Assembly: GCA_027016675.1 (NCBI GenBank) | Contig: JALUSH010000033.1 | Span: 1-6,089 of the forward strand | Direction of reading: 5' to 3' | DNA from: Thermodesulfovibrio sp. | Lineage (GTDB): Bacteria > Nitrospirota > Thermodesulfovibrionia > Thermodesulfovibrionales > JdFR-85 | Length of the DNA stretch: 6,089 nucleotides | In this document: in pieces, positions 1 to 6,073 of the stretch | How the letters are laid out: each line of letters opens with the position of its first letter | How positions within the stretch are numbered: position 1 is the first letter of the stretch | Made by a program: the position numbers and the translations under genes | The notes under the pieces: model-generated | The model's input: only the letters and a program-made list of their open reading frames with translations | The model's database searches: none | What the model was told of the DNA's origin: nothing

Positions 1-1
1 T

Positions 2-994
2 GAGTTGTTTTGCAACCAGAGAGGATATCCATGCCCGCTCAGCAGGCTCTGTGAATCCGAAATGGATTCCATAGACTAAAAACAGCACCACGAGCGTAGA
101 AGCGTCCTGAAAGATAGCAAACAATACATAAATAATACTGTAGTATAACCAGCCTGATATAATCATCTTCTTTTTATCTATCCTGTCAGATATCATTCCA
201 AGCAGATAGGTTGACCCCATCTTAACAATGTGAAATAATGACCACAAAAATACCACATGAGTTGTATCTATTCCTGACTGACTCAGCCGTAACAACAGAA
301 AGGCATCCGAGGAATTACCCAGAGTAAAGACAGTAACAGCAGTGATAAAGATAAAGAAGTTTTTCCCATAAGAACCCTTTGAAGAAACGGTCTTTTTAAT
401 CTCTCCTTTATATGAGTCCCCCTGTTCCTTTACTGCAGTCTTAAGTGTTAGAATAACAAGTATTCCTGGAACAATAGCGAGCAGAAATATCTCCCTGAGG
501 GAGAGGTGGAGCATGTTCATCAGTACAAGGGCAATAAGAGGGCCGATTACAGCTCCAGCATGGTCCATTGCCCTGTGCAGTCCATATGCCCTTCCACGGA
601 TTTCTTTATCTGTCACATCGGCGATTAGTGCGTCCCTTGGAGAGGTTCTCAGACCCTTACCCACCCTGTCCATGAATCTGAAAAAAAGTACCTGATGCCA
701 TACAGTAGCCAGGCCAATTAGTGGTCTCATCAGAGAGGAAAGGGTATAACCAACCATTACAATGGGTTTTCTTCTTTCTGTTCTATCAGAAAGATAACCT
801 GAGACAATCTTCAGAATGGAGGCAGTCATTTCTGCAGTTCCCTCGATAATGCCCAGTGCAAATGCTCCTGCACCAAGTACAGTGGTAAGAAAGACAGGCA
901 GAAGTGGATATATCATTTCGCTTGAGAGGTCTGTAAGCAGGCTTACAAAGCCCAGTGCTAACACAGTGGAAGGAAGTTTTTTTCTGTGAGTCAT
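2..994 (-). CDS. MFS transporter, partial (C-terminus beyond the left edge)
   Basis: Inner-membrane major facilitator superfamily permease, probably a proton-driven exporter; the substrate cannot be told. The frame is open for 331 codons from the ATG to the window edge with no stop, so roughly the last 60-90 residues of a usual 390-420-residue protein are missing. Visible marks: a first hydrophobic helix with TDLSSEMIYPLLP (residues 21-33), MFS motif A as GYLSDRTERRKP (66-77) in the loop after helix 2, and DRVGKGLRTSPRDALIAD (109-126), a signature of one bacterial MFS subgroup. Near the visible end, TEPAERAWISSLV looks like the equivalent signature of the second half. The start codon overlaps the stop of the upstream LysE-type gene (ATGA), and I see no good Shine-Dalgarno sequence before it, so translation probably depends on ribosomes finishing that gene. 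Family assignment is firm; function is inference. Confidence 0.88.
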   Translation of the reverse strand, partial: MTHRKKLPSTVLALGFVSLLTDLSSEMIYPLLPVFLTTVLGAGAFALGIIEGTAEMTASILKIVSGYLSDRTERRKPIVMVGYTLSSLMRPLIGLATVWHQVLFFRFMDRVGKGLRTSPRDALIADVTDKEIRGRAYGLHRAMDHAGAVIGPLIALVLMNMLHLSLREIFLLAIVPGILVILTLKTAVKEQGDSYKGEIKKTVSSKGSYGKNFFIFITAVTVFTLGNSSDAFLLLRLSQSGIDTTHVVFLWSLFHIVKMGSTYLLGMISDRIDKKKMIISGWLYYSIIYVLFAIFQDASTLVVLFLVYGIHFGFTEPAERAWISSLVAKQL

Positions 995-1635
995 AGGATT
1001 ATTATAAGCGATTTAACTATCATATACAGGGCAAAGATAAAGAGTAGTAATGCCGAGATACTGCTGATTTTCATAACAAACCTCTGAGGCAATGACTTGT
1101 GGAGTAGATAGAGTGTAAAAGACAGGATACATGGATAGGAGAACATCCCTGCACCTCCAAAGAGGAGATAATTCCAGGATACGCTTCCTGTAAAATTCTC
1201 TACAATACCAAGCTCAATTAATATTCTTTCACCAAGTAACCACCAGAGTATCATCATGGGATTTGTTATACCAAGGGAGAATCCAGTAAAAAAGGCAATG
1301 CCCCTGTGTCTAATATGATGTTGGGATTGCCTTATGTCAGGTGTTTGTAGTCCCTGTCTGAAGAGTCTGATACCAAGGATGACAATAAATATTCCTCCAA
1401 AAAGCCAGAAATATGCCATGAGCTTCTTTTCTTTGAGTACAGGCAAAAGACCATATACAGCCACCATACCGTAGACAAGGTCAGCTGTAAGGGCACCTGC
1501 TGATACCATAACGGCTGCCCGTAGATGTCCACTGAGGGCCCTTCTTGCAGCCTCAATCTGAACAGCACCTACAGGAATGGCACTGATAAACCCCATCAAG
1601 AAGGTAAGGGTGAAAAAAAGAAGAACGCGGATCAT
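991..1635 (-). CDS. LysE/RhtB-family exporter
   Basis: Small inner-membrane transporter of the LysE superfamily, whose members export amino acids or related small solutes. The 214-residue length and about six hydrophobic segments are typical. The N-terminal family signature is present as GFISAIPVGAVQIEAARRALSGH (residues 15-37, where many members have PxGP), followed by a Gly/Ala-rich helix ending ADLVYG (51-56). A central hydrophilic loop (about 93-111) is rich in Gln, His and Arg. The second-half signature is FTGFSLGITNPMMILWW (116-132). Its ATG overlaps the TGA of the malic enzyme gene, and its own TGA overlaps the ATG of the MFS gene. Only a weak AAGAG stands upstream, again suggesting coupling. 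Being with a malic enzyme might suggest export of an amino acid or organic acid tied to C4 metabolism, but the sequence does not show the substrate. Confidence 0.88.
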   Translation of the reverse strand: MIRVLLFFTLTFLMGFISAIPVGAVQIEAARRALSGHLRAAVMVSAGALTADLVYGMVAVYGLLPVLKEKKLMAYFWLFGGIFIVILGIRLFRQGLQTPDIRQSQHHIRHRGIAFFTGFSLGITNPMMILWWLLGERILIELGIVENFTGSVSWNYLLFGGAGMFSYPCILSFTLYLLHKSLPQRFVMKISSISALLLFIFALYMIVKSLIIIL

Positions 1636-3038
1636 ACTCTTGATAAACCTGTTTTTTTTGCTGTTTCTGCCACTGCAGATGATACAGAGTGTACCACCTC
1701 CCTGTCAAATATGCTTGGTACAATGTAATCCTCGTGAAGTTCCTCATCCGTGATACATCCTGCAATGGCCTTTGCAGCAGATACCTTTATCTCATTATTA
1801 ACCCCACTTGCTTTTACCTCAAGAAGCCCTTTGAATATACCAGGAAAACTGAGCATGTTGTTGATTTGGTTTGGGAAATCAGATCTTCCTGTTGCAAGTA
1901 CTCGCACATGAGGCAATGCCTCTGAGGGAGATATCTCGGGTTCAGGATTTGCAAGGGCAAAGACCACAGGCTCTGGTGCCATTACCCTGATATCATCAAT
2001 AGTTATAATATCTGGTCCTGAAAGACCGATAAGCACATGAGCACCTTTTAGGGCATCAGTGATAGTTCCCTTTAAGCCATTGGGATTTGTTTTTAAGGCA
2101 ATACGTTTTTTGTAAGGGTTCATTCCCTGGCGTCTTCCTTTGTAAATGATACCTCTTCTATCGCAGACTATGATATTCTTTATGCCATAATGGTTTAAAA
2201 TCATTGCTGTTGCATATCCTGCTGCGCCTGCTCCAATAATGACCACCCTGAATCTCTTGATATCCCTTCTAAATAATCTTCCCACATTAATCAGGGCAGC
2301 AAGTACTACAACAGCAGTACCATGCTGATCATCGTGGAAGACGGGAATGTCAAGTTCTTCACGCAGACGTTCTTCTATCTCGATGCATCTTGGGGCAGAG
2401 ATATCTTCAAGATTTATCCCTCCGAAAGTGGGAGAGATATGTTTTATTGTCTCTATTATTTCTTCCTTATCTGTGGTGTCAAGGATAATGGGAAAGGCGT
2501 TAATCCCAGCGAATTCTTTAAAGAGCATTGCTTTTCCCTCCATTACAGGCAACGCTGCCTCAGGGCCGATATTTCCAAGGCCAAGGACTGCTGTGCCATC
2601 TGTAACTATTGCAACAGTATTACCCTTTAAAGTGTAACGGTAGACATGCTCCCTGTGTTGATGTATATCCATGCATACACGAGCAACTCCAGGTGTATAA
2701 ACCTTGGCAAGATCATCTCTTCCATGTATCGGTATCTTGCTTTGTACTGTGATCTTGCCCCCTCTGTGAGCTGCAAAGGTTTTATCAAGAACCCTTATTA
2801 TTTTTACCCCTGGAACCCTTTTCACAGACCTTACTATCTCTTTCTCATGCCTTTCATCCCTGGCATTAACAGTGATGTCACGAATCAACTTGCCCTTTTT
2901 CACCTTCACTATATCTACAGAGCCAAGATCACCACCTGCTTCACCAATTGCTGTTGCTATCCTGGCAAACATCCCGATCTTGTTGTCTATCTCTACCCTC
3001 AGTGTGATGCTATAGCTTGGTGATGTTGTTCTTAACAT
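1632..3038 (-). CDS. ACT-domain malic enzyme (malate dehydrogenase, oxaloacetate-decarboxylating)
   Basis: Cytoplasmic enzyme for oxidative decarboxylation of malate to pyruvate and CO2 with NAD(P)+, linking the C4 acids of the TCA cycle to pyruvate. The 468 residues comprise an N-terminal ACT domain (about 8-85, with the turn VEIDNKIGMFARIATAIGEAGG) and a bacterial malic enzyme core. Core marks: VYTPGVA with catalytic Tyr114; GNIGPEAALPVMEGKA with catalytic Lys169; NLEDISAP with metal ligands Glu211 and Asp212; FHDDQHGTA with Asp236/Asp237; a Rossmann loop GAGAAG (269-274); ANPEPEI with Asn364; and SDFPNQINN (386-394). Asp293 after the second Rossmann strand (VCDRRG) would favour NAD, by inference. 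All key residues are intact, so it should be active. ACT domains usually bind amino acids, so allosteric control is likely, ligand unknown. The ATG has AAGGAGG five bases upstream. It is first in the operon; the numbering of catalytic roles follows known malic enzymes. Confidence 0.95.
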   Translation of the reverse strand: MLRTTSPSYSITLRVEIDNKIGMFARIATAIGEAGGDLGSVDIVKVKKGKLIRDITVNARDERHEKEIVRSVKRVPGVKIIRVLDKTFAAHRGGKITVQSKIPIHGRDDLAKVYTPGVARVCMDIHQHREHVYRYTLKGNTVAIVTDGTAVLGLGNIGPEAALPVMEGKAMLFKEFAGINAFPIILDTTDKEEIIETIKHISPTFGGINLEDISAPRCIEIEERLREELDIPVFHDDQHGTAVVVLAALINVGRLFRRDIKRFRVVIIGAGAAGYATAMILNHYGIKNIIVCDRRGIIYKGRRQGMNPYKKRIALKTNPNGLKGTITDALKGAHVLIGLSGPDIITIDDIRVMAPEPVVFALANPEPEISPSEALPHVRVLATGRSDFPNQINNMLSFPGIFKGLLEVKASGVNNEIKVSAAKAIAGCITDEELHEDYIVPSIFDREVVHSVSSAVAETAKKTGLSRV

Positions 3039-3163
3039 AATTGCCTCCTTAAGTTCAGTTTAAATTAATAAAATTTAAGATTTCCAAAACAGTAATTGTC
3101 CTGTTAAACTATATTTGTGTGAGATTATTTTAACAAAAAGTCCTTTCATCAGGGAGAAATATC
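3039..3163. promoter_or_regulatory. Divergent intergenic region with small dyads (promoters and possible operators)
   Basis: This AT-rich spacer must hold the promoters of both the malic enzyme operon (leftward) and the tandem kinase-like gene (rightward). For the leftward direction a weak candidate is TTGGAA (3082-3087) and TTTAAA (3059-3064) spaced 17 bp, each matching four of six consensus bases; it would leave a very short leader. I see no convincing rightward promoter. Three inverted repeats are visible: TTAAAT/ATTTAA (3060-3065 and 3073-3078), AACAG/CTGTT with eight bases between (3088-3092 and 3101-3105), and TGTTAAA/TTTAACA with twenty between (3102-3108 and 3129-3135). They could be operator half-sites but may be chance in AT-rich DNA. 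Confidence 0.45.
3044..3050 (-). promoter_or_regulatory. Shine-Dalgarno sequence of the malic enzyme gene
   Basis: AAGGAGG on the minus strand, five bases before the ATG. It is the only strong ribosome binding site in the three-gene operon; the two downstream genes start inside the stop codon of their predecessor and have weak or no such site. Confidence 0.85.
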
Positions 3164-4837
3164 ATGAGAGATTTGAAGATCGATAGTCCAGAGGTAAGGT
3201 TTCATGAAAGGATAAAGATATTTGGGGTTAATTACACCCATATAAAATTCGACAATGATGATGACCTTTATGTTACAGGTTATGGACTTGCTTTTATCGA
3301 AAACCTGAAACCTGAGAATATAATTATGGATCAGGACTGGTTCAGGAATAATTCAATCAGGCTGTCTGGAACAAGTTGTTTATACAAGGTCAGAACCAAG
3401 GAGGTCAATGGAGTCAAGAAAGAGATAGTATTAAAGTGGAACAGAATGGGACAGGATGTGCCAAATCCAGAGAAAAGAGAAGAGCTCATGTTTGCTGAAT
3501 TCAACAGTCCCTTCGAGGAGTTTGCCCTTGTTAAGGAATTGCGTGATGCAATAAACAGGGCTGAAAGTAACATCATCATTCAAAAACCACTGGCGATCTA
3601 TGTTCCTGGAGACACAGTGGAGTTCTGGCAGACAGGCAGGATTCTGACAAAGATGAAACAGAAGATGCTTTATCACAGAGATGTGGATCTTGATCTGAAC
3701 CGTTCCTATGCAGTGATATACGAATGGATTGAAGGGATTGATGCCTCTGAGGCCTTTCGACAGGGATTAATGGAAAAGGATTTTGTTGATAAGTTACTTG
3801 AACAAACAGAACAGAAACTTAAAGAAAAGGGGTTTCACGTCAGAGATAATAAAGCACATCATATCATTGTAAGGCCACTTAAAAAAGGGGGATTCAGACA
3901 TGCAAGGTCCGGAGATTTGCTATATGGGTTGGTGGATTTTGAATTACTTGAAAGGACACCTGACAGAGAGGAGAGAATAAGACGACAGAGGCGCATAAAT
4001 TATCTGAAACGACAGAGAGACCGTTTCAGGGGTAGATACAGGGGAAAGATACCTCCTCACTTAAGGCATGTGAGGATTCTTGGTGTGGACTATATCTATG
4101 GCCATGTTGAAAGTACCAAGGGAAGGCTGTGGGTGGTAGGGAATGACCCCTATCTGTTTGATTACTTTCTGCCAGAGCGATGGGAGAACTCTCCAAGAAC
4201 AAGGATATCAGCCTATAGTCAGATGTACTACACTGTCACAAAGGATAATATCCATCTTGTCTGGAAGCTGTCTCGCGTGGGGCTTCAGCCAGATATGGAC
4301 CCTTTCAAAGAGGATGAAAAGAGAATTCTCGAGTATGGTTACAATAGCCCTTTCGAGGAGTTTGCCCTTGCTATTGAATTATCAGCTAAAGGATTACCCA
4401 CAATCTATCCAAGGGCCATATATATGACAGGTAATAAAACAGAGATATCAGGTGAACTCTTTGATAACAGCCGGTACGAAAGTCATAAGTCCTTTGAAAC
4501 ACCTGACGGGCTGCCTGTGCTTAAAAAGAATCGCGACTATATAACCATCTGGGGATACTGGAATGGTCCTGATGAGAAGCTTGCAATAAATGATGGAGAC
4601 TATTATGAGGGGATTGATGCGCTCCGTGCTTATAGAGAGGGAATAATAGGTAAAGATGAGTATATAGGTCTTTTGGAAATAGCAAAGAGGAGGCTTGTGG
4701 AAGTGGGGGTGGAGGATCTGAACCTTCGAGGTAATCATATCCTCCTTTCTCTTGATAGCAAGAGGAGACTGATAAGGGATTCAGAGGGAATACCTGAGAT
4801 AAGGTTGTGTAATTTTGAATTTTTAAAAAAATTATAG
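3164..4837 (+). CDS. Uncharacterised tandem kinase-like protein (two homologous halves)
   Basis: I do not recognise a named family. The 557-residue protein is soluble, with no signal peptide or membrane segment, and consists of two homologous halves (about 17-262 and 303-554) joined by an Arg-rich linker (268-295). Shared landmarks, first/second copy: IKIFGVNY/VRILGVDY, KWNRMG/KLSRVG, NSPFEEFAL in both (114-122/394-402), P-x-AIY-x-x-G, EGIDA, and an ungapped final 80-odd residues about 30% identical by eye. The order resembles a protein-kinase-like fold: strand Lys (K91/K368), Glu-bearing helix (E118/E119), loop RDNKAHHIIV (227-236) and DFG-like VDFE (257-260). The His five residues after Asp228 recalls WaaP/Kdo-type lipopolysaccharide kinases. 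In copy two the Asp positions are Asn520 and Asn550, so that half looks catalytically dead. AGGGAG lies seven bases before the ATG. It stands alone between divergent and convergent neighbours. The kinase fold is inference; the duplication is seen directly. Confidence 0.9.
   Translation: MRDLKIDSPEVRFHERIKIFGVNYTHIKFDNDDDLYVTGYGLAFIENLKPENIIMDQDWFRNNSIRLSGTSCLYKVRTKEVNGVKKEIVLKWNRMGQDVPNPEKREELMFAEFNSPFEEFALVKELRDAINRAESNIIIQKPLAIYVPGDTVEFWQTGRILTKMKQKMLYHRDVDLDLNRSYAVIYEWIEGIDASEAFRQGLMEKDFVDKLLEQTEQKLKEKGFHVRDNKAHHIIVRPLKKGGFRHARSGDLLYGLVDFELLERTPDREERIRRQRRINYLKRQRDRFRGRYRGKIPPHLRHVRILGVDYIYGHVESTKGRLWVVGNDPYLFDYFLPERWENSPRTRISAYSQMYYTVTKDNIHLVWKLSRVGLQPDMDPFKEDEKRILEYGYNSPFEEFALAIELSAKGLPTIYPRAIYMTGNKTEISGELFDNSRYESHKSFETPDGLPVLKKNRDYITIWGYWNGPDEKLAINDGDYYEGIDALRAYREGIIGKDEYIGLLEIAKRRLVEVGVEDLNLRGNHILLSLDSKRRLIRDSEGIPEIRLCNFEFLKKL
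3212..3949 (+). repeat. First copy of the internal protein duplication
   Basis: Residues 17-262 of the tandem kinase-like protein. This copy keeps Lys91, Glu118/Glu119, Asp228, His233 and Asp258, the set expected of an active kinase-like site. It is paired with the second copy by the matched motifs listed under the gene. Confidence 0.8.
4070..4825 (+). repeat. Second copy of the internal protein duplication, with Asp-to-Asn at both presumed catalytic sites
   Basis: Residues 303-554 of the tandem kinase-like protein. Lys368, the NSPFEEFAL helix (394-402) and His525 are kept, but Asp228 and Asp258 of the first copy correspond to Asn520 and Asn550. The last 80-odd residues align to the first copy at a constant offset of 292 residues without gaps, which makes these correspondences secure. 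Confidence 0.8.
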
Positions 4838-4855
4838 TCTTTATCAAGTGATAAT

Positions 4856-4902
4856 AAACCCAGGTCTAACGAAAAGTTCATAGCAGTGGTATGCCTGGGT
4901 TT
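4856..4902. terminator. Inverted repeat between convergent genes, possible bidirectional terminator
   Basis: A perfect 9-bp inverted repeat, AAACCCAGG (4856-4864) and CCTGGGTTT (4894-4902), lies 18 bases after the stop of the kinase-like gene and 40 bases beyond the stop of the opposing TauE-type gene. The position suits a shared terminator. However, the loop is 29 bases, and the plus-strand downstream run is only a weak ATTTTA with no proper T tract, so an intrinsic terminator is uncertain. The loop itself can form two mini-stems, AAC/GTT around GAAAA and CATA/TATG (4879-4882 and 4890-4893), giving a compact three-way junction. Confidence 0.4.
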
Positions 4903-4942
4903 GAACGAATTTTAGATATAGCTTTAAGATTAAACCAGTAGA

Positions 4943-5839
4943 TTACCTGAAGAACTGGATTATATATTTTCCCGCTACTATCAGAATGACAAAGGAAAGG
5001 ATAAGCTTTATAAATCTCTCTGGCATATGTTTCTGCACCCTGGCACCAAGATACATTCCACAGAGCCCACCAATGCCAAAAAGTATTCCAAGAAGCCAGT
5101 CTGGTGGTGCAGTAATACCTCCCCTTAGAGGTATAAGACTGTAGAAAAGGAGTCCTGAGATAGAAGTGATGAAAACCCCCATAAGTACAGCACCAGAGAC
5201 AACATAGACAGGAATATTAAGGACACTTACTAAAAAGGGGGCAATGATTGCTCCGCCACCAATTCCATAAATGCCACCCACTATGCCCACAACAAGGGAG
5301 ACAGAGAAGACAAGAGGTACGCTGAAGGAGATTTCCTGGTCAAGAAATCTGAAACTTATCCTTTTGAGGCTATAACGGACATTACTTATCCTGAATGTAT
5401 TCACCGATGATCTGTTTTTCTTTATCTGTCTGTTTCTTATACTGAGTATGAGTCTGTATCCTATATACAAAAGGACCAGACCCACAAAAAATTTGAAGTT
5501 CTTTGGCTCTGGTAGATAGGTTACTCTGATTATATAACCAATGAAAACACCTGGAAGTGTAGCAATAACAATACAAATAGTAAGTGGCCATGCCATCCTT
5601 TCCTCGCGGATATATCGATAGACACCTCCGGGTATCCCTACAAGGTTATAGAGGAAGTTCGTGGAACTTACAGAGGGACCTGTAAAGCCCAGAACGCTCA
5701 TCTGGAAGGGTAGTATCAAGAATGCCCCTGATACTCCAGCCATGGAGGTAAAAAAGGATATAAAAAAAGCCACTATGGGTGGTAGAAACCAGTAGGTTTC
5801 TATCCCTGCTACAGGAAAGGTGACTTTGAGAATCTCCAA
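4943..5839 (-). CDS. TauE/SafE-family permease (sulfite exporter family, COG0730 type)
   Basis: Inner-membrane permease of the TauE/SafE family, whose studied members export sulfite, sulfoacetate or other small organosulfur anions; the actual substrate here is unknown. The 298 residues give about eight hydrophobic segments in two inverted-topology halves, each opening with the family's Gly-rich helix: FFTSMAGVSGAFLILPF (29-45) and VVGIVGGIYGIGGGAIIAPFL (183-203). The halves are separated by a basic hydrophilic loop (about 133-172) likely to lie in the cytoplasm. A late GGLCGMYLGARVQKHMPE (257-274) is also typical. No in-frame ATG precedes the first membrane segment. The TTG start is chosen because AAGGAGG sits nine bases upstream and the frame gives a normal N-terminus. 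It is transcribed alone from a strong promoter and converges on the kinase-like gene. No sulfur-metabolism gene is adjacent to support a sulfite role. Confidence 0.9.
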   Translation of the reverse strand: MEILKVTFPVAGIETYWFLPPIVAFFISFFTSMAGVSGAFLILPFQMSVLGFTGPSVSSTNFLYNLVGIPGGVYRYIREERMAWPLTICIVIATLPGVFIGYIIRVTYLPEPKNFKFFVGLVLLYIGYRLILSIRNRQIKKNRSSVNTFRISNVRYSLKRISFRFLDQEISFSVPLVFSVSLVVGIVGGIYGIGGGAIIAPFLVSVLNIPVYVVSGAVLMGVFITSISGLLFYSLIPLRGGITAPPDWLLGILFGIGGLCGMYLGARVQKHMPERFIKLILSFVILIVAGKYIIQFFR

Positions 5840-5848
5840 TATATGAAA

Positions 5849-5855
5849 CCTCCTT
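5849..5855 (-). promoter_or_regulatory. Shine-Dalgarno sequence deciding the TTG start of the TauE-type gene
   Basis: AAGGAGG on the minus strand, nine bases before TTG. No ATG or GTG occurs in frame between it and the first membrane helix, so it supports the uncommon TTG start. Confidence 0.8.
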
Positions 5856-5897
5856 TAGAGTTCATGCTCCCTTTTATAAACTAACCAGACCAATAGA

Positions 5898-5937
5898 ATT
5901 ATAGCAGAATTATAACAGTTCTTATCATATCTGTCCA
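5898..5937 (-). promoter_or_regulatory. Sigma-70-type promoter of the TauE-type gene with doubled -10 box
   Basis: On the minus strand, TGGACA (5932-5937, five of six consensus bases) is followed after exactly 17 bp by a perfect TATAAT (5909-5914). A second perfect TATAAT (5898-5903) lies 11 bp further downstream, without a recognisable -35 at the right distance. Transcription would start around 5891-5902, leaving a leader of roughly 55 bases. This is the best promoter in the window and suggests strong, largely constitutive expression, unless a repressor acts there. Confidence 0.7.
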
Positions 5938-5997
5938 AAAATCCATGGAAACAAGGCGGGCGCTTCAATACAGTGAAAAGTCAACAGTCAGAAGGCT

Positions 5998-6024
5998 CCC
6001 GGAAAAATCTACGATTTTTCCGGG
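5998..6024. repeat. Perfect 12-bp hairpin in non-coding DNA
   Basis: CCCGGAAAAATC (5998-6009) and its exact reverse complement (6013-6024) flank a three-base loop, TAC. The outer pairs are G:C and the inner part is an A/T tract. There is no T run on either side, so it is not a standard intrinsic terminator. A dispersed intergenic repeat or a structured transcript end is possible. The surrounding 5940-6089 stretch shows no coding frame that I can support. Confidence 0.75.
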
Positions 6025-6073
6025 CAGAGAGGTGGTGAAGAAGACCATGTAGCAATACTCAAAAGTGATAGAG

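Noticed and set aside
513..695. Plus-strand open frame of 60 codons
   Set aside because: It is antisense to the conserved DRVGKGLRTSPRDALIAD segment of the MFS transporter and has no support of its own.
2322..2637. Two overlapping plus-strand open frames of about 100 codons
   Set aside because: They lie antisense to the metal-binding and catalytic core of the malic enzyme, lack ribosome binding sites and show no family resemblance.
4448..4847. Minus-strand open frames across the end of the kinase-like gene
   Set aside because: They oppose the conserved second half of that gene; their residues are low-complexity Pro/Ser/Tyr-rich shadows.
4865..4902. Possible integron attC site, because GTCTAAC resembles the RYYYAAC box
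   Set aside because: No matching GTTRRRY box follows at the far arm, and no integrase or cassette structure is nearby.
5998..6024. Intrinsic terminator for a gene beyond the right edge
   Set aside because: Neither strand has a T tract after the stem, and its A/T-rich inner part is unlike a standard terminator; kept as a hairpin repeat instead.
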